Of a stretch of DNA of 13,443 nt, positions 1-6,017 are shown piece after piece; position 1 is the first letter of the stretch; every line of letters starts with the position of its first letter. Source of the DNA: JALHUB01 sp050010555 (lineage in GTDB: Bacteria > Chloroflexota > Dehalococcoidia > DSTF01 > JALHUB01); contig JBEKKV010000051.1 of NCBI GenBank assembly GCA_050010555.1, forward strand, positions 1 through 13,443, given 5' to 3'. The translations under genes were made by a program, and so were the position numbers. The notes beneath the pieces are model-generated. The model ran no database searches. It was not told the origin of the DNA and saw only the letters and a program-made list of their open reading frames with translations.

Positions 1-2
1 CG

Positions 3-242
3 ACGCCGACTGATACCGCGACCCCGACGCCGACCGATACTGCTACGGCGACGCCGACTGATACCGCGACCCCGACGCCGACCGATACTGCTACGGCGAC
101 GCCGACTGATACCGCGACCCTGACGCCGACCGATACCGCGACCCTGACGCCGACCGATACTGCTACGGCGGCGCCGACTGATACCGCGACCCCGACGCCG
201 ACCGATACTGCTACGGCGGCGCCGACTGATACCGCTACGCCG
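3..242 (+). repeat. Tandem array of ten 24-bp units in a surface-protein gene
   Basis: Ten contiguous 24-bp units begin at 3, 27, 51, 75, 99, 123, 147, 171, 195 and 219, and probably continue past the left edge. Each encodes eight residues on the pattern x-P-T-D-T-A-T-x. Two main forms, ending ACCCCG and ACGGCG, alternate as a 48-bp higher-order unit. The units at 99 and 123 end in CTG (Leu) and break the alternation, which suggests recent unit duplication. The length is a multiple of three throughout, so copy-number change would keep the frame. Confidence 0.93.
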
Positions 243-554
243 GTGGTAGCGACTCCTTCGCCAACGTCGGTAGTCCATGAACGCACACGGACGCGGACGC
301 CTTCACCTACAACGGCGGGATCGACATCGACGCCGGAAGCGACGCCACGACCGCCGCGTGCACCTACGAACGCGCCTTCGCCGACCACCCCGGCAGGCCC
401 TTATTTCCCCCCGAACACCGGCGATCCTCCCCCGCAGGGAGGTCTCCCCTGGCTCCCGCTGCTGCTTGGCTTGGCTCTGAGCAGCCTCGCCGCTACCGCA
501 TTTGTCCTGAGCCGCCGGGGGCAGCGTCCCGGTGCGCAGCGGACGGGCCGCTAG
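3..554 (+). CDS. C-terminal part of a Thr/Pro-rich repetitive surface protein with a sortase-like anchor (5' end outside window)
   Basis: The frame is open from the left edge to a TAG at 552-554, so only the last 183 codons are seen and the true start is upstream. The first 80 residues are ten 8-residue repeats of the type (T/A)PTDTAT(P/A/L). A Pro/Thr/Ser linker follows. The C-terminus has the layout of a cell-wall sorting signal: PPNTG (408-422), a short Pro/Gly spacer, a hydrophobic stretch of about 22 residues starting LPWLPLLLG, then a basic tail (SRRGQR...). This predicts an exported stalk-like or adhesin-like protein, held by a transpeptidase or simply by the final membrane helix. PPNTG is not the canonical LPxTG, so sortase processing is inference. 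It lies 24 bp upstream of the c-di-GMP genes, in the same direction, so co-transcription is likely. The family is not recognised beyond this. Confidence 0.72.
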   Translation, partial: TPTDTATPTPTDTATATPTDTATPTPTDTATATPTDTATLTPTDTATLTPTDTATAAPTDTATPTPTDTATAAPTDTATPVVATPSPTSVVHERTRTRTPSPTTAGSTSTPEATPRPPRAPTNAPSPTTPAGPYFPPNTGDPPPQGGLPWLPLLLGLALSSLAATAFVLSRRGQRPGAQRTGR

Positions 555-568
555 CGCGTCGTCGCAAG

Positions 569-574
569 AGGAGG
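569..574 (+). promoter_or_regulatory. Strong ribosome binding site for the HD-GYP gene
   Basis: A perfect AGGAGG lies four bases before the ATG at 579, in a purine-rich stretch (566-579). It supports the chosen start even though the encoded N-terminus looks like the tail of a lost PAS domain. Confidence 0.8.
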
Positions 575-578
575 GGGA

Positions 579-2960
579 ATGGCGAACTCGAATCGGCGGC
601 ATGTGGATCGGAAGGACGCTGGCAGGAGAGCGCTGACCTCAGCCGGCACTGTCCGCGACGTCACGGAGGACAAGCAGGCGGAGGAGGCGCTGCGGGAATC
701 AGAAGCGCGGTACAACGCGCTGTTCGCAGGCGCGCTACAGGGAATGCTCGTGGCCGACCTGGAAACGCAACAATTCCGCCATGCCAACGCAGCGATGTGC
801 AGGATGTTCGGATACTCAGAAGAAGAGTTCTTGCGGCTGGGCGTGGCGGACCTTCACCCAGAGGAGTCCCTGAGCTACGTGCTGGCCGAGTTCGAGGCCC
901 TTGCGCAGGGTAAGAAGCCATCAACTGACCTTCCATGCCAGCGCAAGGACGGCAGCCTGTTCTACGCTGGCGTCAACGCCATCATGGTGGCCTTAGGCGG
1001 CCGCAGGTGCAATGTGGCCTTTTTCACCGACGTCAGCGAGCGCAAGAACGCGGAGGAGGCGCTGCGGGAATCAGAAGCGCGGTACAAGGCGCTGTTCGCA
1101 GGCGCCCCAGAGGGAATGCTGGTGGCCGACCTGCAAACGAAGCTATTCCGCCATGCCAACCCGGCGATGTGCAGGATGTTCGGATACACTGAAGAAGAGT
1201 TCTTGCGGCTGGGCGTGGCGGACATTCACCCAAAGGAGTCCCTGAGCTACGTGCTGGCTGAGTTCGAGGCCATGGCGCAGGGTGAAAAGCTCTTGTCGGC
1301 TAACCTTCCGTGCCGGCGCAAAGACGGCAGCCTGTTCTACGCTGACGTCAACGCCATCATGGTGGCCTTAGACGGCCGTAGGTGCCTTGTGGGCTTCTTC
1401 ACCGACGTCACCGAGAGCAAGAAGGCGGAAGAGGCGCTGCGGGAGAGCGAGGAGAAGTACCGGCAACTGGTTGAGAAGCTCCAGGAAGGCGTCTGGGCCA
1501 TCGACAAAGACGCAAACACCACCTTCGCCAACCCTCGTATGGCGGAGATTCTCGGCTGTACAGTCAATGAAATGCTGGGGAGAAACGTCTTCTCATTCAT
1601 GGATGAGCCAGGGCAGGGACTCGCCAGAGTCAAGCTCGAACGCCGCCGGCAGGGAATAGCTGAACAGTACGAATTGGAGTTCCTGCGCAAAGACGGGACG
1701 AGAGTGTACACGAGTCTCGCGACGAACCCGGTTACCGATCGCAACCGGAACTACATCGGCGCAGTAGCCGCTGTCACAGACATCACGGACAGGAAGCGGG
1801 CGGAGGAGGAGATAACGAACAGGCTCAAGATGGAATCCGCCATCGCCCAAGCCTCCACCCTCCTGGCCGGGCCAGAGGATGCTGACACCGGCCTGGATCT
1901 TGCCCTCCGCATCCTGGGTGAAGCGTTCGTCGCCGACCGCGCCCACATCTTCCTCTTCCGGGACGATAACACCCGGATGGACTGCACGGGGGAGTGGTAC
2001 GCCCCGGGCGTGGAGCCGCAGGTCGACAACCTCCAAGACCTGGACTGCGCGACGATCCCCTGGTGGATGACGAAGCTGGCGCAGAACGACCCCATCATCA
2101 TGACCGACACATCCGCGGCGCCGCCGGATGCGGTAGCAGCGAAGGAGTCCTGGAAGGCGCTGAACATCCGCTCGCTCCTGGCGGTCCCGCTGCTCTCCGA
2201 CGGCAAACCAATCGGCTATGTCAGATTCGCCAACATGGAAAGTGCCTCCAACGAGCGAGAGGAGGACATCAGACTGCTGCGCCTCGCCTCGGAGAGCATC
2301 ACCTCTTTCATCGAGCGTCAGCGCGCAGGGGAGGACAAACGCAAGGCCTATGAGAGCATAGTCATGCTCCTGGCCGTCGGCGCCGAAGCCCGCGACCCCT
2401 ACACCGAACACCACCTGCCTAGGATAAGGGGCTTTGCGGAAGCGATAGCCGCCGAGTTGGGTCTGCCGCCCGCCGAAGTGAGGGAGATCGGCTTGTGCTC
2501 CCTCCTCCACGACCTCGGCAAGATGCGGGTCCCCGATTCCATCCTCACCAAACCGGGACCCCTCTCACAGGCAGAATGGAAAATAATGAAGCAGCACCCC
2601 GCATGGGGAGAGGAGCTGCTGTCGACCCATCCCTGGCTGGAGACAGCGCGTCAGATCGCCCGTTGGCACCACGAGAGGTGGGACGGAACCGGCTATCCAG
2701 ACGGTCTCCGTGGTCAACAGATACCGCTCGGCGCCGCCATCGTCACCGTCGCCGACAGCCTCGACGCTATGACCAGCGACCGGCCCTACAAGAAGGCCTG
2801 GCCCCCCAGCCGCGCTACTAGGGAGATCCGAGCGCAGAAGGGCCGCCATTACTCTCCCGACGTAGTGGAGGCGTTCAACCGCGCTCTACGCAAGGGAGAG
2901 ATTGGGAAAATCACCTCGGGAGACCCGGCCCGCCTGCCCGAGATGTCCGAAGCTGCCTAG
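579..2960 (+). CDS. PAS-PAS-PAS-GAF-HD-GYP sensor protein, predicted cyclic-di-GMP phosphodiesterase
   Basis: 793 aa, no signal peptide or membrane helix, so cytosolic. Residues 22-38 read like the end of a PAS/PAC domain. PAS1 (about 43-155) and PAS2 (about 167-280) are near-identical tandem copies; PAS3 (about 294-405) is divergent. A GAF domain spans about 418-580. The HD-GYP domain (about 588-770) keeps HDLGK (HD at 644-645), KQH (His673), HHE (697-699), DGTGYP (702-707), VAD (Asp726) and DRPYK (734-738). HD-GYP enzymes hydrolyse c-di-GMP to pGpG or GMP with a two- or three-metal centre; nothing visible suggests inactivity. The PAS and GAF ligands cannot be read from sequence. The start is set by a perfect AGGAGG. 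The stop TAG touches the ATG of the GGDEF gene, so the two opposing enzymes are probably made together. Confidence 0.93.
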   Translation: MANSNRRHVDRKDAGRRALTSAGTVRDVTEDKQAEEALRESEARYNALFAGALQGMLVADLETQQFRHANAAMCRMFGYSEEEFLRLGVADLHPEESLSYVLAEFEALAQGKKPSTDLPCQRKDGSLFYAGVNAIMVALGGRRCNVAFFTDVSERKNAEEALRESEARYKALFAGAPEGMLVADLQTKLFRHANPAMCRMFGYTEEEFLRLGVADIHPKESLSYVLAEFEAMAQGEKLLSANLPCRRKDGSLFYADVNAIMVALDGRRCLVGFFTDVTESKKAEEALRESEEKYRQLVEKLQEGVWAIDKDANTTFANPRMAEILGCTVNEMLGRNVFSFMDEPGQGLARVKLERRRQGIAEQYELEFLRKDGTRVYTSLATNPVTDRNRNYIGAVAAVTDITDRKRAEEEITNRLKMESAIAQASTLLAGPEDADTGLDLALRILGEAFVADRAHIFLFRDDNTRMDCTGEWYAPGVEPQVDNLQDLDCATIPWWMTKLAQNDPIIMTDTSAAPPDAVAAKESWKALNIRSLLAVPLLSDGKPIGYVRFANMESASNEREEDIRLLRLASESITSFIERQRAGEDKRKAYESIVMLLAVGAEARDPYTEHHLPRIRGFAEAIAAELGLPPAEVREIGLCSLLHDLGKMRVPDSILTKPGPLSQAEWKIMKQHPAWGEELLSTHPWLETARQIARWHHERWDGTGYPDGLRGQQIPLGAAIVTVADSLDAMTSDRPYKKAWPPSRATREIRAQKGRHYSPDVVEAFNRALRKGEIGKITSGDPARLPEMSEAA
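678..1424 (+). repeat. Tandem duplication of a PAS-encoding segment (372 bp + 375 bp)
   Basis: The segment 678-1049 is repeated directly at 1050-1424, both starting gcggaggaggcgctgcggga. By eye most bases are identical. Copy 2 has one extra codon in the GEKLLSAN stretch (copy 1: GKKPSTD). The duplication is in frame and adds one full PAS domain plus its coiled-coil linker. Confidence 0.92.
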
Positions 2961-5075
2961 ATGTTTGGTCTGAGATCGGTGCAAGGGCGAGCGACAGCAG
3001 CGATCCTGGTGCTGCTGGTGCTCTTGGGCAGCGTGGCAGCAGCGGCAGCCTGGCGTGCGCAGGAAGACCGAACCATGCGCGACTCATTGGGGCACAGATC
3101 CGCCGTTGCTGCCGCCGTCGAGAAAGCCAGGGCTGAATCCCTCCGCAGCACTACCCTAATTACCGCCGCGGTATTCGCCGAAGACGCAACCCCGTTCGTC
3201 GACTCGTGGCGCCAAGCTAACGCGGAGCGGGACGCCCAGCTATCTCAGGCTCGAGCCGGGTTGACTGTCTTGGGCGATACAGACGCACTCGCTGCCCTCG
3301 ACACCTACATGGAGCAGACTGGGCAAACGGCGGGACAAGTAGAGGCAATCCTCGGCTTTGCCGCCACCGCTGACGTGTCCACCAGGATAGACTTGGGTCG
3401 GCAGCAGTTCCTACCACTGTGGGACGAGACCCAGGCACAGTTGGCCAAGCTGGACGAACTGGTGAATGGACAGGAGACCGCGCTGACGGCGGAGCGGTCG
3501 GCGGCGGACAGCAGCGCACAGGTCACCCTCGCGCTGATGCTCGCGCTTAGCGCGTTCGCGTTCCTTGGAGGGGCAGCAACGCTGAGCGGGCTTTTCATGT
3601 CGGTGGTCCGCCCCCTCGCTGCGCTCCGGACGAGCGCCAGGGCAGTCGCGGCGGGGGATCTGGAAACAAGGGCAAGGGTGGCGGGCCCGGAGGAGATAGC
3701 GTCGCTCGCCCGGGACTTCAATGAAATGGTCGCCCAGCGCGGGCGGACGGAGGAGGCGCTACGGAGCCAGTCGCAGGAGCTTGGCAATCGGGCCAAGGAA
3801 CTGAATTGCCTGTATGGAATCTCGAATCTGGTCCAGAGGCCGGACATTTCGCTGGAAGAGATACTCCAAGGGACGGTCGACCTCATACCCCCCGCTTGGC
3901 GGTACCCAGAGATTACCTGCGCACGAATCGCCCTAGGCGGTCGACAGTATCTGACGGAGAGTTTCAGAGAAACGGTCTGGAGGCAAACCGGCGACATCAT
4001 CGTGAATGGCGAGCGGACCGGCGTCGTGGAGGTCTGCTACCTGGAGGAGAGGCCGGAAAGCGATGAGGGGCCCTTCCTGACGGAAGAAAGGAGCCTTCTT
4101 AATGCCATCGCCGAGCGGCTGGGACGGGTCAGTGAGCGCAGGCAGGCGGAGGAGGCGCTGCGGGAGAGCGAGGAAAAGTACCGTCGTATCTTCGACAGTA
4201 TCCAGGACATGTATTTCCGGACCGATGCCCGAGGCATCATCATGGAGGTCAGCCCCTCAGTGGAGCGGTGGGGATACAGCCGCGAGAAGTTGATCGGCAC
4301 ACAGGTCATGGACTTGTATGACAGTCCGGAACAACGGTCAGCGCTCCTGAAAAAGCTTGCGGAAGAGGGAGGAGAAATCTCCGACTACGAGATACGGCTG
4401 AAAGTCGCAGACGGCCGCGCGCATGCCGACTCTGTGAGCTGTCACGTCCTTCGTGGCCCCGATGGCACATTTGTCGGGACTGAGGGTATCGTCAGAGACA
4501 TCGCCGAGCGCAAACGGGCGGAGGAGGCGCTGCGAGAAATCGAGGACGCACTACACGAGCAGGCGCGCCGCGATCCTCTGACCGGGGTTCTCAACCACGG
4601 AGCCATACTCGACGACATGCGCAGTCTGATCTCCACCGGCGAACACGCCACTCCATGGGCCGCGGCCATGATCGATGTCGACCGCCTGAAGGTCACAAAC
4701 GACACCTACGGCCACCAGGTGGGCGACGCCGTGCTTGTGGCCGTGGCTGCCGCCCTATCCAGAGATGACGCGCTGGTGGGACGGTACGGAGGCGACGAGT
4801 TCGTGGCAATCCTGCCGAGCGCGGACAGGAACGCGGCCGAGCGCTACCGCGAAGACGCGACGGACGCGTTGGCACACGCCACGATCACCGATCCACAAAC
4901 AGGGGCCAGTGTGCGCGCTGAGGCTAGCATCGGACTCGCCATCTACCCTGAAGATGGCGGTACTCTTGCCGATCTCATCAAAGTCTCGGACGACGCGATG
5001 TACGCCCTAAAGCGGCAGCGGCCCGTCCGGCGGCCAAGCCCCCGCAAACACGCACCTGACAGGAAGGCAGCATAG
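2961..5075 (+). CDS. Membrane sensor TM-TM-HAMP-GAF-PAS-GGDEF, predicted diguanylate cyclase
   Basis: 704 aa. TM1 (about 11-31) and TM2 (about 187-214) enclose an extracytoplasmic, mostly helical sensor region of about 155 residues. HAMP follows (about 213-270), then a GAF-like domain (about 281-392), a PAS domain (about 405-520) and a GGDEF domain (about 535-685). GGDEF has intact RYGGDEF (signature at 610-614), the metal Asp at 572 in IDVDRLK, and NDTYGH; it starts DPLTGVLNHG rather than the usual DPLTGLPNR. Such domains make c-di-GMP from two GTP as dimers. The inhibitory-site position reads RDDA, not RxxD, so product feedback may be absent. The ATG directly follows the upstream TAG with no Shine-Dalgarno, which points to coupled reinitiation. 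The first helix fits well with this start. Substrate chemistry is well supported; the sensed signal is unknown. Confidence 0.92.
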   Translation: MFGLRSVQGRATAAILVLLVLLGSVAAAAAWRAQEDRTMRDSLGHRSAVAAAVEKARAESLRSTTLITAAVFAEDATPFVDSWRQANAERDAQLSQARAGLTVLGDTDALAALDTYMEQTGQTAGQVEAILGFAATADVSTRIDLGRQQFLPLWDETQAQLAKLDELVNGQETALTAERSAADSSAQVTLALMLALSAFAFLGGAATLSGLFMSVVRPLAALRTSARAVAAGDLETRARVAGPEEIASLARDFNEMVAQRGRTEEALRSQSQELGNRAKELNCLYGISNLVQRPDISLEEILQGTVDLIPPAWRYPEITCARIALGGRQYLTESFRETVWRQTGDIIVNGERTGVVEVCYLEERPESDEGPFLTEERSLLNAIAERLGRVSERRQAEEALRESEEKYRRIFDSIQDMYFRTDARGIIMEVSPSVERWGYSREKLIGTQVMDLYDSPEQRSALLKKLAEEGGEISDYEIRLKVADGRAHADSVSCHVLRGPDGTFVGTEGIVRDIAERKRAEEALREIEDALHEQARRDPLTGVLNHGAILDDMRSLISTGEHATPWAAAMIDVDRLKVTNDTYGHQVGDAVLVAVAAALSRDDALVGRYGGDEFVAILPSADRNAAERYREDATDALAHATITDPQTGASVRAEASIGLAIYPEDGGTLADLIKVSDDAMYALKRQRPVRRPSPRKHAPDRKAA

Positions 5076-5120
5076 CCCGAGGCCGCGCGGGCAAGGGTGG
5101 GGGGACGCCGGCGTTCCGTG

Positions 5121-5145
5121 GCCCCCGACACGCCTGTCGGGTGGC
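5121..5145 (+). terminator. Strong hairpin after the c-di-GMP operon (possible terminator, no T tract)
   Basis: CCCGACA (5124-5130), loop CGCC and TGTCGGG (5135-5141) form a perfect 7-bp stem, extended by GCC/GGC (5121-5123 with 5143-5145) across one bulged T. It lies 46 bp after the GGDEF stop. No U run follows, so it may stabilise the mRNA end or act with Rho rather than be a classic intrinsic terminator. A weaker GCCCG/CGGGC hairpin lies at 5075-5092. Confidence 0.4.
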
Positions 5146-5182
5146 AATAGGTAACCATCGGCATATCGCCCTAAGCGCCGAG

Positions 5183-5198
5183 TTGGTGCATGCACCAA
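5183..5198. promoter_or_regulatory. Perfect 16-bp palindrome, candidate operator
   Basis: TTGGTGCATGCACCAA is an exact inverted repeat with no spacer, flanked by G and AAC that nearly extend it. Perfect palindromes of this length usually mark a site for a dimeric regulator. It lies about 180 bp before the TATAAT at 5376. No regulator gene is adjacent and I cannot name the family. Confidence 0.4.
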
Positions 5199-5350
5199 AC
5201 GGGCGCGACCAGCCGGATAGCATCTCTGATCTTTTGGTTGAATGCAGCGTAGTCTCGTACGACGGCCAGGCGACGCGTTGCCAACAAAGTGGCAGGCGTG
5301 CCAGCCCCGCCTTTCATCTTCGTCCGGGTGTCTCACCATGCCAGTGGATT

Positions 5351-5397
5351 AGCGTCGAATTAACCGGCAATAGGGTATAATAGCGTCGATTGGCAAT
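5351..5397 (+). promoter_or_regulatory. Perfect -10 box (TATAAT) between imperfect direct repeats
   Basis: TATAAT is at 5376-5381. No good -35 is seen 16-18 bp upstream, so recognition would depend on an activator or other contacts. The -10 is bracketed by AGCGTCGAATT (5351-5361) and AGCGTCGATT (5382-5391), each followed shortly by GGCAAT (5366-5371; 5392-5397). Transcription would start near 5388 and run through the tRNA-like segment to the terminator at 5555-5580. Confidence 0.45.
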
Positions 5398-5404
5398 TTG
5401 GCGG

Positions 5405-5495
5405 CCCTCTGCTTAGATCAGCGGATGGTGCGTCGCCAGATTCAAAGAGGGGCCTGGGAAGCGGAAAACCAACCCGAGCCTTCCCAAGCAGAGGG
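5405..5495 (+). repeat. 10-bp perfect inverted repeat closing a 71-nt loop onto the tRNA fragment
   Basis: CCCTCTGCTT (5405-5414) is the exact reverse complement of AAGCAGAGGG (5486-5495). The right arm is the anticodon 3' stem and variable-loop start of the glycine tRNA half. The left arm would be the matching 5' stem plus TT of the anticodon loop, but it sits about 70 nt too far upstream. Inside the loop a second stem, TGGGAAG (5455-5461) with CTTCCCA (5480-5486), abuts the first. Confidence 0.7.
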
Positions 5496-5937
5496 TCGCG
5501 GGTTCGAGTCCCGTTTCCCGCTCCAACGTTTCCACATGGCACATTAGATACGAAGCCGGGCGTTGAACCCGGCCTTTCTTGCCCCCGAGAGCAGCCGTCT
5601 TTCGTGACCATCTGCTTTCTAGGCAGAGGGTTTGCGCTCCTCTGCCGACATTCGGCGGTCCTGGTATGCTACTCGTCGCTCTCCCTGACATGGAATATTG
5701 GCACCTCACAGCCACATCAGGCTGGCCGCAAGGTAGGACGACCCCATCACTAACCGCCTGCTGGACGAGATCCTCGATGACAAAGAAGGTCCCGAACAGC
5801 TGGGAGACGGCCTGGAGCAGTAGATAGCGATACGAAGACAGCGTCCCAGCCTCAAAGCTGCGGCGCAGATCCATCGCCAAAGCACAGCCCAGGTATGCCC
5901 TGCCTTTACGCTGGACCGCAGTCAATGGCTGCCTCAT
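5413..5937 (-). CDS. Doubtful hypothetical ORF; C-terminal part reads antisense through the tRNA half
   Basis: 174 codons from an ATG at 5937, with GGGGAGG about ten bases upstream. The first 85 or so residues (MRQPLTAVQRKGRAYLG..., with a hydrophobic YLLLQAVSQLFGTFFVIEDL segment) could be coding, but I recognise no family. The tail contains ERETGLEPAT, which is simply the reverse complement of a tRNA T arm and acceptor and recurs in databases as a false protein. The terminator at 5555-5580 and the hairpins at 5611-5656 also lie inside it. At most the N-terminal half is a genuine or decayed gene. It starts 80 bp after the DoxX stop on the same strand, across a CCCCG/CGGGG hairpin (5951-5966). 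Confidence 0.2.
   Translation of the reverse strand: MRQPLTAVQRKGRAYLGCALAMDLRRSFEAGTLSSYRYLLLQAVSQLFGTFFVIEDLVQQAVSDGVVLPCGQPDVAVRCQYSMSGRATSSIPGPPNVGRGAQTLCLESRWSRKTAALGGKKGRVQRPASYLMCHVETLERETGLEPATLCLGRLGLVFRFPGPSLNLATHHPLI
5481..5525 (+). pseudogene. 3' half of a tRNA-Gly(CCC) with encoded CCA; 5' half absent or displaced
   Basis: From 5481 the sequence reads as anticodon loop TTCCCAA (anticodon CCC), anticodon 3' stem GCAGA (5488-5492), variable loop GGGTC, T stem GCGGG, T loop TTCGAGT, T stem CCCGT, acceptor 3' strand TTCCCGC (5515-5521), discriminator T and CCA (5523-5525). Acceptor, discriminator and T arm match bacterial glycine tRNAs. The five bases before the loop (GAGCC) do not pair with GCAGA, and no D arm or GCGGGAA acceptor strand lies at the right distance, so this is not a working cloverleaf as written. 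The break at the anticodon loop is where tyrosine integrases often recombine. A terminator follows 29 bp later. Alternative: the 3' domain of a tRNA-like RNA starting near 5388. Confidence 0.7.
5555..5580 (+). terminator. Rho-independent terminator after the tRNA-like segment
   Basis: GCCGGG (5555-5560), loop CGTTGAA, CCCGGC (5568-5573), then CTTTCTT. A 6-bp GC-only stem with a T-rich tail is a typical intrinsic terminator, often found after tRNA genes. Confidence 0.8.
5611..5656 (+). repeat. Mutually exclusive hairpins built on the same CCTCTGC motif
   Basis: TCTGC (5611-5615) TTTCTAG GCAGA (5623-5627) has the shape of an anticodon arm, resembling tRNA-Arg(TCT). GGCAGAGG (5622-5629), a 9-nt loop and CCTCTGCC (5639-5646) form an alternative perfect 8-bp stem using the same middle strand. 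A short GCCGA/TCGGC hairpin (5644-5656) follows. No T arm or acceptor is present, so this is not a tRNA gene. Confidence 0.5.
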
Positions 5938-6017
5938 CCTTCACCGGCCTCCCCGGCTTCTCGGGGCATGGGCTCGGATACAGCGGGGGGCCTGAGGCAA
6001 CTAGAGGGCTGGAAGGC

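Noticed and set aside
3..242. Possible CRISPR array from the regular repeats
   Set aside because: The units are contiguous without unique spacers, keep one reading frame and encode a Thr/Pro/Asp repeat.
278..420. Frame-2 reading (DAFTYNGGIDIDAGSD...) suggesting a frameshift in the surface gene
   Set aside because: A TGA at 278-280 closes this frame upstream and the main frame continues as coherent Thr/Pro-rich sequence into a proper anchor.
1593..2510. 305-codon minus-strand ORF
   Set aside because: Shadow of the GAF/HD-GYP part of the + strand gene; no motif, no ribosome site.
3305..4000. 231-codon minus-strand ORF
   Set aside because: Shadow of the GGDEF protein's sensor, HAMP and GAF region.
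5383..5525. Functional intron-containing tRNA-Gly
   Set aside because: A 5' half GCGTCGA... can be drawn, but two acceptor pairs fail, the D arm is poor, the TATAAT would start transcription inside it, and 68 nt is too short for a group I intron. Kept only as an alternative within a finding.
5360..5611. 83-codon minus-strand ORF containing GAGNGTRTRD
   Set aside because: This peptide is the reverse translation of a tRNA T arm and acceptor and recurs in databases as a spurious protein; it also crosses the terminator.
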